A stretch of DNA of 64,000 nt from Novosphingobium sp. ST904 (GTDB lineage Bacteria > Pseudomonadota > Alphaproteobacteria > Sphingomonadales > Sphingomonadaceae): assembly GCF_001298105.1 (NCBI RefSeq), contig NZ_LGJH01000165.1, forward strand, positions 124,001 through 188,000, read 5' to 3'. Both the position numbers and the translations under genes were made by a program. Positions within the stretch are counted from its first letter, which is position 1. Each line of letters starts with the position of its first letter. The notes beneath the pieces were generated by a model that worked only from the letters and a program-made list of their open reading frames with translations, made no database searches and had not been told where the DNA came from. Positions 10,600 through 21,307 of the stretch are shown here, piece after piece.

Positions 10600-11745
10600 A
10601 TGCAAAAGGCGATGATTATCGGGTTTCTGGCGTGCGCCTCGGCGCTTGCGCTGAGTGCATGTGGAGAGCAGCAGCCGTCTGCGCCGCCTCCGCCCGAAGT
10701 CGGTGTCGTGACGCTCACGACCGAATCAGCAGCGCTGACGAATGAACTCCCCGGCCGTATTACCGCGCTGGAAACGGCGGATGTCCGGCCCCAGATCACC
10801 GGTGTAATCCGGCGCCGGCTGTTCACCGAGGGCAGCAACGTGCAGGCCGGCCAGCTTCTCTACGAGATCGAGGACGCGCCTTACCGTGCGGCCGTGGCGC
10901 AGGCGCAGGGCTCGCTGGCCACCGCCAATGCGACGATCCGCTCCACCGCGCTCCAGGCCCAGCGCTACAAGGACCTGATCGCGATCAACGCGGTCAGCCG
11001 GCAGCAATACGATGATGCCGCCGCCGCCGCGCAGCAGGCGCGGGCCAATGTTGCGGCGCAGCAAGGTGCGCTCCAGGCCGCGCAGGTGAACCAGAACTTC
11101 ACGCGCATCCGCGCGCCGATCTCGGGCCGTATCGGCCGTTCGCTGTTCACGCCGGGCGCGCTCGTTTCGGCCGCGCAGGCGGACGCTCTGGCGACGATCC
11201 AGCGTACCGACAGCGTCTATGTCGACGTGACCCAGTCGGCCGCCCAGATCATCGACCTCAAGCAGGCGATGGCCGCCGGGGGTGTCAGCGAAGCCGACGG
11301 CGCCCGCGTCCAGCTCATCCTGCCGAACGGTTCGGTCTACCCGATCGAAGGCCGCCTCCAGTTTGCCGACGTCACCGTGGACCAGAGCTCCGGCTCCGTG
11401 ATCCTGCGCGCGACCTTCCCGAACCCCAACGGCCTGCTGCTGCCGGGCATGTATGTCCGCGCCAAGCTGGTCGAGGGCCTGCGCAGCAATGTCATCCTCG
11501 CACCCCAGCAGGGCGTCACGCGCGATCCGCGCGGCCGGGCTACCGCGATGGTCGTGGGCAAGGACAACAAGGTCGAGCAGCGCCAGATCGAAACCGATCG
11601 CGCCGTCGGCGACAAGTGGATCGTCACCAAGGGCCTCAACGTAGGCGACAGGCTGATCGTCGAGGGTCTCGTAAACCTGCGGCCGGGCACGGTCGTCAAG
11701 GCGGGCATGCCGCAGCAGATCACGACCGCGGGCGGGGCGAAGTAA
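10600..11745 (+). CDS. RND efflux periplasmic adaptor (MexA/AcrA family)
   Basis: The membrane-fusion subunit linking the inner-membrane RND pump to the outer-membrane channel. I start at ATG 10600 (MQKAMIIGFLACASALALSACG), which gives a lipoprotein signal peptide with lipobox LSAC, cysteine near residue 20; an upstream start would place the signal deep inside. The lipoyl/hairpin region (QITGVIRRRLFTEGSNVQAGQLL) and helical hairpin follow, then the barrel domain. 381 residues. The pump gene starts 3 bases after its stop. Likely substrates are antibiotics, solvents or phenolics; this cannot be told from sequence. Confidence 0.9.
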   Translation: MQKAMIIGFLACASALALSACGEQQPSAPPPPEVGVVTLTTESAALTNELPGRITALETADVRPQITGVIRRRLFTEGSNVQAGQLLYEIEDAPYRAAVAQAQGSLATANATIRSTALQAQRYKDLIAINAVSRQQYDDAAAAAQQARANVAAQQGALQAAQVNQNFTRIRAPISGRIGRSLFTPGALVSAAQADALATIQRTDSVYVDVTQSAAQIIDLKQAMAAGGVSEADGARVQLILPNGSVYPIEGRLQFADVTVDQSSGSVILRATFPNPNGLLLPGMYVRAKLVEGLRSNVILAPQQGVTRDPRGRATAMVVGKDNKVEQRQIETDRAVGDKWIVTKGLNVGDRLIVEGLVNLRPGTVVKAGMPQQITTAGGAK

Positions 11746-11748
11746 CCC

Positions 11749-14700
11749 ATGTCCCGGTATTTCATCGACAGACCCATCTTCGCATGGGTCATCGCCATCG
11801 TCATGATGCTTGCGGGCGTCCTGGCGATCCGTTCGCTCGCCGTGGCCCAGTTCCCCGAGATCGCGGCCCCCGCCGTCCAGATCTCCACCAGCTATCCCGG
11901 TGCGAATGCCGAGACGCTGGAAAGCACGACGACCCAGGTCATCGAGCAACAGCTTAAGGGCATCGACCACCTTCGCTATTTCTCGTCATCGAGCGATGGC
12001 GCCGGCAACCTTACCGTGACCCTGACCTTCGAGCAGGGCACCGATCCCGACATCGCGCAGGTCCAGGTCCAGAACAAGCTCACGCAGGCCACGCCGCTGC
12101 TGCCGCAGGAAGTGCAGTTGCAGGGCCTTCGCGTGACCAAGTCCACCGCGACCTTCCTGATGGTCATGGCCGTCTATGCTGATGACGGCATTCACGACCA
12201 GGAGGACGCGGGCGATTTCGTTGCGAGTTCGCTGCAGGACCCGATCAGCCGCGTCAACGGCGTGGGCGACACGCAGCTTCTGGGTGCGCAATATTCCATG
12301 CGCGTCTGGCTTGACCCGTACAAGATGGCCAACCTCGGCGTCACGACTTCGGACGTGACCTCGGCGATCCAGGCGCAGAACGCGCAGGTTTCGGCGGGCC
12401 AGATCGGCGGTACGCCTTCGCCCAAGGGGCAGGCGCTCAACGCCACGATCACCGCGCAGTCCCGCCTGCGCACGGCCGAGCAGTTCCGCCAGATCATGCT
12501 CCGCAACAACACGACGGTTCCGTCGTCCACCTGTCCGACGTCGCGCGCGTCGAGATGGGCGCGGAAAACTACAGCTTCGGCGCCAAGCTCAACGGCTATC
12601 CGGCTGCCGGTTTCGGCATCAAGCTGGCACCGGGCGCGAATGCGCTCGACACCGTCGAAGCCGTGAAAACCCAGATCGACCAGCTCTCCAAGAACTTCCC
12701 GAGCTGGGTGAAGTACAAGTTCCCGGTCGACAATTCGACCTTCGTGAAGCTCTCGGTGGAGCAGGTGATCCACACGCTCGTGGAAGCCGTGGTGCTCGTC
12801 TTCATCGTCATGTTCCTGTTCCTCCAGAACTGGCGCGCGACGCTGATCCCGACCATCGCCGTTCCCGTCGTGTTGCTGGGCTCGCTCGCGATCCTGCAAC
12901 TGGCCGGCTTCACCATCAACACGCTAACCCTGTTCGGCATGGTGCTGGCGATCGGCCTGCTGGTCGATGACGCCATCGTCGTGGTCGAGAACGTCGAACG
13001 TCTCATCCAGGACGAGGGGCTGAGCCCCAAGGAAGCGGCCCGCCGCTCGATGGACGAGATCAGCGGCGCGCTGGTCGGCATCGGCCTCGTGCTTTCGGCG
13101 GTGTTCCTGCCGATGGCGTTCTTCGGCGGTTCCACCGGCGTCATCTTCCGCCAGTTCTCGATCACCATCGTCTCATCGATGGTGCTCTCGGTGATCGTGG
13201 CGCTCGTCCTTACGCCGGCGCTCTGCGCCACGATCCTCAAGCCCAGCTCACACGGCCACGGCCACGGCGAAGGCAAGCGGACCGGTATCGCGGGCATGTT
13301 CAACCGCTTCTTCGACTGGTTCAACCGGACCTTCGATCGCGGCGTCGAGCGCTACGGCAAGGCGGTGGACAAGGTCGAACACCGCTGGGGCCGGACCATG
13401 CTGGTCTACGCCGCCATCGTGGTGGGCATGGGCCTTATCTTCCTGCGTCTTCCCGGCGGCTTCCTGCCGGACGAGGACCAGGGCATCCTGATGAACCAGG
13501 TGTCGCTGCCCGCCGGTACGACGATGGAGGAGACCGAGCGCACGCTGGCGCGTGTCCGCGATCACTACCTCAAGGACGAAAAGGCCAACGTGGCCGACGT
13601 CTTCACGATTTCCGGCTTCGGTTTCGTGGGGCAGGGCCAGAACGTGGGCCTCGCCTTCGTGCGCATGAAGGACTGGTCGGAGCGCAAGGGCGCGGAGAAC
13701 ACCGTGATGGCGGTGGCCCAGCGTGCCAACATGGCGTTCCAGAAGATCACGTCTGGCATGGTGATCGCCTTCGCGCCGCCCGCCGTCCAGGAACTGGGCA
13801 ATGCGACCGGGTTCGAGTTCCAGCTCGTCGATCGCGGGGGCCTCGGCCACCAGAAGTTGCTGGAGGCGCGCAATCAGTTCCTCGGCATGGCCGCGGGTGA
13901 CAAGCGCCTGGCGCAAGTCCGTCCCAACGGACTGGAAGATACGCCGCAGATCAAGCTGGACGTCGATCAGGCGGCTGCCGGTGCCCTTGGCATCGCGCAG
14001 GCGGACATCAACTCGACCATCAGCACCGCCATGGGCAGCAGCTACGTCAATGACTTCATTGACCGCGACCGTGTGAAGAAGGTGTTCGTGCAGGCCGACC
14101 AGCCGTTCCGCACGACGCCCGAATCGATCGGTGCGTTCCATGTGCGTGGCAGTTCGGGCGTGATGGCACCGATCTCCTCCTTCGCGACCACCGAGTGGAT
14201 CTACGGTCCGGCCAAGCTGGAACGCTTCAACGGCGTGTCCTCGATGCAGATCATGGGTGCTCCGGCTCCCGGCGTCTCCACCGGCGATGCGATGAAGGTC
14301 GTGGAACAGCTTGCCACCAAGCTGCCGGCCGGTGTCGGCCTCGAATGGAGCGGTATCTCCTACGAGGAAAACACCTCGGGCGGTCAGGCTCCGGCGCTTT
14401 ACGCACTGTCCATGCTGATCGTGTTCCTCTGCCTTGCCGCGCTTTACGAAAGCTGGTCGGTGCCGATCGCGGTCATGCTCGTCGTGCCGCTGGGCGTGCT
14501 CGGCGCGGTGATCGCGGCGACGCTCGTGGGGCTCAACAACGACATCTACCTTCAGGTAGGTCTCATCACGACCATCGGCGTCTCGGCCAAGAACGCGATC
14601 CTCATCGTCGAATTCGCCGAGGAGAAGATGCGGGACGGCCTCTCACCCGTGGCCGCGGCCCTGGAAGCGGGCAAACTGCGCCTGCGTCCGATCCTGATGA

Positions 14701-14936
14701 CCAGCTTCGCGTTCATCTTCGGCGTGTTGCCGCTGGCGGTTTCGACCGGGGCGGGCGCGGGCGGCCAGAACGCGATCGGCTGGGCTGTCGTGGGCGGCAT
14801 GCTCTCGGCCACCATCCTGGCCATCTTCTTCGTTCCCGTCTTCTTCACCGTCGTGAAGCGCGTGTTCCGTGAACATCACGGAAAGGACGGGGCACCTGTC
14901 GACGGCGAGGCTTCGGCCGCGCCTCAGGAGGCATGA
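11749..14936 (+). CDS. RND efflux transporter, HAE1 family (MexB/AcrB), frameshifted
   Basis: The proton-driven inner-membrane pump. The first part begins [20 protein letters not shown], the usual RND start, and includes the porter domain. At about 12512 (acaacacgacgg) one base is missing: the first frame stops at 12666, while the next frame continues [19 protein letters not shown] through all later domains. The proton-relay motif [20 protein letters not shown] and [12 protein letters not shown] are present. Reconstructed length is about 1062 residues with 12 membrane helices expected. The stop overlaps the channel gene start (ATGA at 14933). Confidence 0.9.
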
Positions 14937-16360
14937 AAATGCGAAACGTGAAAGCGCTTACGGCCACGTCGCTGGCGCTGGCGCTGGCGGCCTGCAACAT
15001 GGCCCCCAAGTATGTCCGTCCCGACCTGCCGGTTCCGGCGACCAGCCCGCAAGGGTTGGCCGCGCCGGACGGGCAGGGGGCGCAGGCGGTATCGGCCGAT
15101 ACCGCCTGGAAGGACTTCTTCACCGATCCGCGCCTGGCGCGGGTCATCCAGACCTCGCTGGACAACAACCGCGATCTGCGGATTGCCGTTGCCAACGTCG
15201 AACAGGCCCGTGCCCAGTACCGCGTGCAGCGTGCAGATATTCTGCCCACGCTCGCGGGGAGCGGCAGCGCGACCTACCAGGACCAGCCCTTTGCCCAGCA
15301 GGCTGCGGGCGGTGCCGGCGGCGTATCCGGGCGGACCGATATCTACACCGCCTCGGTCGGGGTTTCGGCCTGGGAAATCGACCTGTTCGGCCGCGTGCGC
15401 AATCTCACCAAGGCGGCGCAGGAAAGCTACTTTGCCTCGGTCGAGAACCGTAACGCCGCGCAGACCGCGCTCATCGCCGAAACGGCAACGGCGTGGCTGA
15501 CGATGGCGGCCGATCAGGAAAAGCTCCAGATCGCCCGCAATCTCGAAAAGGCGTTCGGCCAGACGTTCGACCTGACCAAGGCGCGCTTCGCCAAGGGGAT
15601 CGCCTCGGAACTGGAAGTGCGACAGGCGCAGACCAGCTACGATCAGGCCCGTTCCGATATCGCCCAGGCCACGACGCTGGTGGCGCAGGACAGGAACGCT
15701 CTGGAACTGCTGGCGGGAACCAGCCTTTCGGCAGAAGATTTGCCGACCGCGCTGCCGGAAAGCGACGTCACGCTGGCCAACCTGCCGGCGGACCTGCCCT
15801 CCAGCCTGCTGCTGCGCCGTCCCGACATTGCCGCGGCGGAGCATCAGCTTATCGGTGCGAACGCCAATATCGGCGCCGCCCGCGCGGCGTTCTTCCCGAA
15901 GATCTCGCTGACCGCCGCATTCGGCACGATGAGCCTCGGCCTGTCGAACCTGTTCAAGTCGGGCAGCGACTACTGGTCGGTGGCACCTTCGGCGAGCCTG
16001 CCGATCTTCGACTTCGGCAGGAACCAGGGCAACCTGCGCTATGCCCGCGCGACGTATGATGCCATGGTGGCGACTTACGAGAAGAGCGTGCAGACCGGCT
16101 TCAAGGAAGTCGCCGATGCGCTTGCCCGGCGCGCGACGATGACCAACCAGCTCGAAGCCCAGACCTCGCTGCGCGATTCCGCGCGGGTCAGCTATCGCCT
16201 CTCGGACGCGCGGTTCCGCGCGGGCGTGGACGATTTCCTGACCACGCTGGATTCGCAGCGCACGCTCTACAGCGCCGAACAGACCCTGGTGACGACGCGG
16301 CTGACCCGCGCCAGCAACATGGTCGAGATCTATCGCGCCATCGGCGGCGGCCTCAAGTAG
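14933..16360 (+). CDS. RND efflux outer-membrane channel lipoprotein (NodT/OprM family)
   Basis: The TolC-like outer-membrane factor of the pump. The 475-residue protein has a lipoprotein signal ([14 protein letters not shown]; lipobox LAAC, cysteine near residue 21) and the duplicated helical repeats of the family, with the typical stretches [20 protein letters not shown] and [15 protein letters not shown]. Third gene of the operon, overlapping the pump gene by 4 bases. Intact. Confidence 0.92.
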   Translation: MKMRNVKALTATSLALALAACNMAPKYVRPDLPVPATSPQGLAAPDGQGAQAVSADTAWKDFFTDPRLARVIQTSLDNNRDLRIAVANVEQARAQYRVQRADILPTLAGSGSATYQDQPFAQQAAGGAGGVSGRTDIYTASVGVSAWEIDLFGRVRNLTKAAQESYFASVENRNAAQTALIAETATAWLTMAADQEKLQIARNLEKAFGQTFDLTKARFAKGIASELEVRQAQTSYDQARSDIAQATTLVAQDRNALELLAGTSLSAEDLPTALPESDVTLANLPADLPSSLLLRRPDIAAAEHQLIGANANIGAARAAFFPKISLTAAFGTMSLGLSNLFKSGSDYWSVAPSASLPIFDFGRNQGNLRYARATYDAMVATYEKSVQTGFKEVADALARRATMTNQLEAQTSLRDSARVSYRLSDARFRAGVDDFLTTLDSQRTLYSAEQTLVTTRLTRASNMVEIYRAIGGGLK

Positions 16361-16757
16361 AGCCGGCCGGCTGCCTGAGGAAGCCAGGAGGTTCGGATGA
16401 CCTGTCCCCCCGGGTCATCGTTCCGCAGCGATTGTCCTCGTCACGCCACCGATGTGCCGGACATGTCGCGCGGACCGGGTTGGGATTGCCCAACCCGGAC
16501 ATCCGTCCTGACGGGGATTCCTGAAGGAACCGCGCGTCGACTTTATCGTCAAGGCAGGCGGTCTGCAGCGGTCTCGCCAGAGGGCGGAAACGGGCTGTGG
16601 AAAAAGATCGAAAAAGTTTTTCGCAGGGCGATTGTCCCTCTTGTCATGCCGGAAAAGCCGATCTAAAGGGCTGCCTCCCAAGCGGAACACGGCCTTCAAA
16701 GCCGGTTACGGCAGGGAAACCGGATCGAACCTCCCAGGTTGATCCGCTGAAATGATT
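16361..16757. other. Intergenic region before tRNA-Ala
   Basis: About 400 bases. It opens with the perfect palindrome AGCCGGCCGGCT (16361-16372) directly after the channel gene stop, too short in its loop to be a usual terminator. The open frame at 16397-16666 resembles no protein and is rejected. The tRNA promoter should lie near the end of this stretch; I could not assign it. Confidence 0.4.
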
Positions 16758-16833
16758 GGGGCCTTAGCTCAGCTGGGAGAGCGCCTGCATGGCATGCAGG
16801 AGGTCAGCGGTTCGATCCCGCTAGGCTCCACCA
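16758..16833 (+). tRNA. tRNA-Ala (anticodon GGC)
   Basis: A 76-base cloverleaf. Acceptor arms GGGGCCT and AGGCTCC pair (one G-U), the D arm is AGCTCAGCTGGGAGAGC, the anticodon stem CCTGC/GCAGG encloses loop bases with GGC at 16791-16793, and the T arm contains GGTTCGATCC. The CCA end is encoded (16831-16833). GGC reads alanine codons GCC and GCU. No integrase or attachment-site duplication was seen next to it. Confidence 0.97.
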
Positions 16834-16980
16834 TTTCACCAGATACCCTTTATTCCCGAAAATCTGATCGGCCACAAACAGGCCGCGGCATCCTTCATGC
16901 AGGGCCATCTTGCGCCTGCGCGTCGGGGCCGTGCTAGAGTAGCTCTCCATGCATCCCAGCGAAGGGCGAACCAGGTTTCC

Positions 16981-17889
16981 ATGAAGTTCAGTCGATCGGA
17001 CCTTGCCGATTTCGCCTATTTCCTCGCCATCGCGCGCAATCGCAGTTTCCGGCGGGCCAGCCTTGAACTCGGCATCAGCGCCTCGGCCCTGAGCCATGCG
17101 CTGAAGGGGCTGGAAGAGCGCCACGGCGTGCGCCTGCTCAACCGCACCAACCGCAGTGTTACGCTGACAGCGGCGGGAGAGGCGTTCCGCGACGCGATCG
17201 CCGAGCATTTCGACGCGATCGATCACGCTGCGGAAGTGCTCAACCGTTTTCGCGATGCGCCGGCCGGACGCATCCGGCTTAACGTGCCGGAGGATGCGGC
17301 CGAACTGATCCTCGCCCCGGTGCTGCCCCGCTTCGTCGAACTCTATCCCGATATCGAGATCGACCTCTCGATCGACAACCGCATGATCGATGTGATCGAT
17401 CAGGGGTACGACGCCGGCATTCGCTATGGCGGCACGGTGCCGGAAGACATGATCGTGCAGCGCATCTCGCCGCCGATGCGCTGGGTCGTCGCTGGTTCGC
17501 CCGCCTATTTCGAGCGTTTTGGAACGCCGCAGGTCCCGCAGGATCTCATGAATCACCGCTGCATGAAGATCAGGCTCGGCAACGACCGCATCTATCACTG
17601 GGAGTTCGAAAAGGGCGACGAGGCGGTGGCGCTCGCCGTTCCCGGTCCGCTCACCATCGGCAATTCCCGCATCGGCCTGCACATGGCGCTCAGCGGCGCC
17701 GCGCTCATCTAAGCCGCCGAACCTTCTATTGCGGGTGCCATCGCGGAAGGCAGGCTGGCGATCGCGCTGGACGAATGGGGCTCCATGGGGGAGGCTTTCA
17801 ATGTCTACTATTCGAGCCGCAGGCAGGTGCCCTCCGGCCTGCGCCTGCTGGTGGACCTCATCCGCGAAATGAGGCCGCTCGGGTTCTAG
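16981..17889 (+). pseudogene. LysR-family regulator, interrupted by in-frame TAA
   Basis: The N-terminal helix-turn-helix (FAYFLAIARNRSFRRASLEL then ISASALSHALKGLEERHGVRL) and the effector domain are clear; it belongs to the LysR branch that often represses neighbouring oxidoreductases. At 17710-17712 a TAA stops the protein after ALI, yet the same frame continues 58 codons with a perfect family ending (AAEPSIAGAIAEGRLAIALD ... YYSSRRQVPSGLR ... RPLGF) and a TAG at 17887-17889. A single base change from TAT would cause this. So it is either a recent nonsense mutation or a base-call error. Full length would be 302 residues. Confidence 0.85.
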
Positions 17890-17900
17890 ACCGGGCGGGA

Positions 17901-18284
17901 TCAGGGGTAGGGTTCGCAGCCGGTCCCGTCATGGTCGCTGTCCAGGTGCTGCCCGAAGCCGCGCTCACCCCGATAAAGCGGTGCCATCCCCCTCGCTTCA
18001 ACTTCGCCGCAAGTCCGGAAAACATAGCCCTCTGGCAGCGTGTCCAGCAGGGCCTGGCGGGCAGCGCTTTCGGTACGCCATCGATCAAAGGCATTAAGCG
18101 CCAGACCGGCTGTGCCGCCGATGCAGATCGCGACGAGGAAGTATCCGCCCACCGTCTGCCATACGGAACGCGACCGTCGGCGGCGTAGCGCACGGATCGA
18201 ATAGGGAGCGGGCGATCGAACCATCTGCGGATCGTGGCCGAAAGAAATGGACGATCGGTAAAAAGACCGGCTGGCCCGTTTCAT
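17901..18284 (-). CDS. Excalibur-domain protein, membrane-anchored
   Basis: A 127-residue protein. A basic N-terminus (IRALRRRRSRS) is followed by one membrane helix near residues 46-64 (GGYFLVAICIGGTAGLALNA). The end carries an Excalibur calcium-binding-like domain: FRTCGEVEARGMAPLYRGE, then LDSDHDGTGCE, with the two cysteines and the DxDxDG loop of that family. The function is unknown; such proteins are extracytoplasmic. An internal start at MVRSPAPYS is possible. It converges on the broken LysR gene. Confidence 0.72.
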   Translation of the reverse strand: MKRASRSFYRSSISFGHDPQMVRSPAPYSIRALRRRRSRSVWQTVGGYFLVAICIGGTAGLALNAFDRWRTESAARQALLDTLPEGYVFRTCGEVEARGMAPLYRGERGFGQHLDSDHDGTGCEPYP

Positions 18285-18463
18285 CGGTTCTTTCGCGGGT
18301 GAGGGCGCGGCGCTCCGACTGGCTGCAAGGGACGGTCACGATGAGTTTCGTTCATCGCTTTGTTCGATTGCCTGCGGGCTGATCCGGCGGGGGCGGACGC
18401 CTACCTGAAGGGCGCGGCGACGGTCTGCCGCGCATACTCTCTCAGTTTCAAGGACAAATTCCG

Positions 18464-19513
18464 ATGACGAAGGCATTTGGTGCCGTCACCGAACACACTC
18501 CGCTCGTGGCGCTCGATATCGAACGCCGTGAGCCGGGGGCACACGATGTCGCAATCGATATCGCCTATTGCGGCGTCTGCCATTCCGATCTTCATCAGGC
18601 GCGCGGCGAGTGGGCGGGCACGCTCTACCCTTGCGTGCCGGGGCACGAAATCGTCGGCCGCGTCAGTGCGGTAGGCAGCGAAGTGACCGCCTTCAAGGTG
18701 GGCGATACCGTTGGCGTGGGCTGCATGGTCGATAGCTGCCAGCATTGCAGCGCCTGCGACGAAGGCCTTGAGCAATATTGCGACGAAGGCTTCATCGGCA
18801 CGTACAACGGTGCAACCGCCGATGCCCCCGGCCATACCCAGGGCGGCTATTCGCAGGCCATCGTCGTCAACGACAAGTTCGTCCTCAAGGTCAGCCACCC
18901 GGCGGAACAGCTCGCCGCCGTGGCGCCGCTGCTCTGCGCGGGGATCACCACATGGTCGCCGCTGCGCCACTGGAAGGTCGGCCCGGGCCAGAAAGTGGGC
19001 GTGGTCGGCATCGGCGGTCTGGGACATATGGGCGTCAAGCTTGCCCATGCACTTGGCGCGCATGTCGTGGCTTTCACCACTTCGGACAGCAAGCGCGAAG
19101 CCGCGCTGGCGCTCGGCGCGGACGAGGTGGTGGTCTCGCGTAATCCCGACGAGATGAACGCCCATGCGAACAGCTTCGACTTCATCCTCAACACCGTTGC
19201 CGCCAGCCACGATCTCGATGCCTTCACCGCGCTGCTCAAGCGCGACGGTACGATGACGCTGGTGGGCGTACCCGAGCATCCCCACCCGTCACCGAACGTG
19301 GGCGCCCTGATCTTCCGCCGCCGGACCATCGCCGGCTCGCTGATCGGCGGCATCGCCGAGACGCAGGAGATGCTCGATTTCTGCGCCGAGAAGGGCATCG
19401 TTGCCGATATCGAACTGATCGACATCCACGATATCAACGAAGCCTTCGATCGCATGCAGCGAAGCGACGTGAAGTACCGCTTCGTGATCGACAACGCGAC
19501 GCTGAACGCCTGA
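18464..19513 (+). CDS. Zinc-dependent alcohol dehydrogenase (YahK/cinnamyl-alcohol type)
   Basis: A 349-residue medium-chain dehydrogenase that interconverts alcohols and aldehydes with NADP(H). Catalytic zinc ligands are in YCGVCHSDLHQARGEW (Cys and following His region) and PGHEIVGRV; the structural zinc cysteines are spaced through CQHCSACDEGLEQYC. The Rossmann turn is GIGGLGHMGVK near residue 185. Family members prefer aldehyde reduction, so detoxification of aldehydes is a likely role. It is flanked by a strong terminator, so it is probably a single-gene unit. Confidence 0.88.
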   Translation: MTKAFGAVTEHTPLVALDIERREPGAHDVAIDIAYCGVCHSDLHQARGEWAGTLYPCVPGHEIVGRVSAVGSEVTAFKVGDTVGVGCMVDSCQHCSACDEGLEQYCDEGFIGTYNGATADAPGHTQGGYSQAIVVNDKFVLKVSHPAEQLAAVAPLLCAGITTWSPLRHWKVGPGQKVGVVGIGGLGHMGVKLAHALGAHVVAFTTSDSKREAALALGADEVVVSRNPDEMNAHANSFDFILNTVAASHDLDAFTALLKRDGTMTLVGVPEHPHPSPNVGALIFRRRTIAGSLIGGIAETQEMLDFCAEKGIVADIELIDIHDINEAFDRMQRSDVKYRFVIDNATLNA

Positions 19514-19520
19514 TCCGGTA

Positions 19521-19558
19521 TCCGGGCGGGCAGGGCTCCTTCGCTCTGCCCGCCCGGA
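19521..19558. terminator. Two-way terminator between alcohol dehydrogenase and LytTR gene
   Basis: A 13-base perfect inverted repeat with left arm TCCGGGCGGGCAG (19521-19533) and its complement at 19546-19558 around a 12-base loop. It sits 7 bases after the dehydrogenase stop and 5 bases before the end of the convergent LytTR gene. There is no long T-run, which is common in GC-rich genomes. Confidence 0.7.
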
Positions 19559-19563
19559 GCTTC

Positions 19564-20403
19564 TCAGTTGCTGGACGTTTTCAGGAAGCCCTGCCTTTCG
19601 AGACTGGAAATGGAATCCCGCGCAACCGGGGCGAATTCGCCGTTGGTCAGCCGGATTACGCGGTTTCGTCCGTCCGATTCCACCGAGGCGATGCCCTCGC
19701 GGGCAACCCACCAGCTTCGATGGACCTGCTGGCCGGGGCATTCGTCCATTTCCGCGATGGCATCGCGAAGGCGCATCAGGAGCAGTTCGCTCGACCCGGC
19801 CCCGTGGACGCGAACGTAGTGGTCCTCGCTTTGAAGCGCCAGGATCGGTCCCGCGAAAGCCTTGCTGAGCCGGCGTTGCAGCCGGGGCATGCCGCTGTCG
19901 TCCAGCGGTTCGCCCAGGGCTTCGTCGCGTTCAGGCGCCGCGGCGCGAACGGGGGTATCGTCCGCGAAGCTTGCGATCCGGTCGCGGTGAGGTTGGTGTC
20001 CGTCGCTCAACTGGGCGTCGATCCGCTTGGCCCACCAGACCACGACGAGGATCGCGACCGCACTGAGCAGTGCGAGAGGGAGAATTCCCGTAAAGCCGCC
20101 CAGTGCATGGAAGAACACGCCCCCGCCCCAGACCCAGACGAGCGTGAGCGGGAAACTGGACAGCAGAACGCCCCAGAACAGCAGCGCATTTCGCGGCAGC
20201 GAGGTGGCATTGGCGATGGCGATCAGCAGCCAGATCGTGGGGCGCACCAGCACATAGGCGCCCATGAGGTGCGTGAACCAGTTCCAGGCCCGCGCCGGAA
20301 ACTCGGCATCGAGATATGTGCCGAATGGGCCGAGAAAGCCCACGATCCCGGCGAGGATGACCATCGCCCAAAGCTCCAGCAGGCCCCGACGCACCCAACT
20401 CAT
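19564..20403 (-). CDS. Membrane-bound LytTR transcription regulator
   Basis: A 279-residue protein with four likely membrane helices in the first 125 residues (for example LWAMVILAGIVGFLGPFGTY and LLALLSAV-type segments) and a C-terminal LytTR DNA-binding domain near residues 175-275 (ILALQSEDHYVRVHGAGSSE, then VHRSWWVARE and RVIRLTNGEFAPVAR). There is no receiver domain, so a membrane or ligand signal probably acts directly on the DNA-binding part. Its targets are unknown. Confidence 0.8.
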   Translation of the reverse strand: MSWVRRGLLELWAMVILAGIVGFLGPFGTYLDAEFPARAWNWFTHLMGAYVLVRPTIWLLIAIANATSLPRNALLFWGVLLSSFPLTLVWVWGGGVFFHALGGFTGILPLALLSAVAILVVVWWAKRIDAQLSDGHQPHRDRIASFADDTPVRAAAPERDEALGEPLDDSGMPRLQRRLSKAFAGPILALQSEDHYVRVHGAGSSELLLMRLRDAIAEMDECPGQQVHRSWWVAREGIASVESDGRNRVIRLTNGEFAPVARDSISSLERQGFLKTSSN

Positions 20404-20705
20404 GTCATCGCCTCCCGATCCGCGCTGCGCAGGCTGGCAGATGTCCGTAATTTCGCGGCGTTAGGCAAGGGGCTGAGGCGAAGTTGCCGGTGAGGTAACG
20501 CAGCGGCGGTTGCGACTTGCGCGGCGCGTGTGAAAGTCCGACCGAGACGGCCTGCCGATTGAAACCCGCCTTTTTCCGATGCGCCTGATAGCGGACGCAG
20601 GGCCGAGGGCGCTTTAACAACCGCCGCGCGTCCCTGTCGGTCGCTTGACGTGGGGGACACCTGGACGAATTCCGCGAGGGATCGATATCCACGTATCCGG
20701 GGCGT
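20404..20705. other. Intergenic region, nothing recognised
   Basis: About 300 bases between the LytTR gene and the GFA-family gene, both on the minus strand. It must carry the LytTR promoter. No conserved protein, RNA or strong repeat was seen. Confidence 0.4.
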
Positions 20706-21137
20706 TCAGCCGGGCAATCCATCCATCGTGACAACCTTTTCCAGATCGACATCCCAGTCTGCACGGCTGGCGCAACAGATGTGTGCTGTCGGTCGAATTT
20801 CGATGGGACCATCGAGGCAGCCGGCGGGAACCTTGAGCAGTGCGCCATCCATCTGGACATCGGGGAGCGCTGACCCGCACTCAACGCAGAAGCTGCGTTG
20901 GTGCCGGGTGCCGGGCAGCCGAAAAATTTTCACTTCAGCCTCTCCGGCCACCCAATGGAGCGATGCGTCAGTCGCGAAGAGATTGGCGCCATGGGCCGTG
21001 CCGCTTCCCTTCCGGCACCGCGAGCAATGGCACAGGAAGAAGCTGTCGAAGCTGCCGTTGATGTCGAAGCGAACTGTTCCGCAAAGACAGGAGCCGGAAA
21101 TGTTGGACTGGTTCGAGGACGCCGAGCACATGAGCAT
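20706..21137 (-). CDS. GFA-family (CENP-V/GFA) zinc-binding protein
   Basis: A 143-residue protein of the glutathione-dependent formaldehyde-activating family. The zinc cysteines are in place: SCLCGTVRF near residue 17, CHCSRCRKGSG near residue 37, and CVECGSALPD near residue 85. Most family members are not true formaldehyde enzymes, so the substrate is open; carbon-sulfur lyase or thiol-adduct chemistry is typical. Single-gene unit on the minus strand. Confidence 0.83.
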   Translation of the reverse strand: MLMCSASSNQSNISGSCLCGTVRFDINGSFDSFFLCHCSRCRKGSGTAHGANLFATDASLHWVAGEAEVKIFRLPGTRHQRSFCVECGSALPDVQMDGALLKVPAGCLDGPIEIRPTAHICCASRADWDVDLEKVVTMDGLPG

Positions 21138-21307
21138 TTAGTTAGTGCGCATGTCGAACCTGGTCCAGCGATATGGTCGCGGTGTTTTCCATCACCGGGT
21201 GAAAGCCGGAGCGGGACAATCGCCTATCGGCTCAAACGTGGTCGCGGCCCTTCGAGCTGACGCATCGGCTCGTTGACGACGGCCTGACCGCGCCGGATTC
21301 ACGCGCT

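Noticed and set aside
16397-16666. Possible small gene before tRNA-Ala
   Set aside because: No ribosome site of note, no recognisable protein, and composition unlike neighbouring genes.
16758-16833. tRNA-Ala as an integration site of a genomic island
   Set aside because: No integrase gene and no repeated tRNA 3' end was found downstream.
17701-17720. Stop-codon readthrough in the LysR gene
   Set aside because: TAA is the least readthrough-prone stop, and no known context supports it; mutation or base error is simpler.
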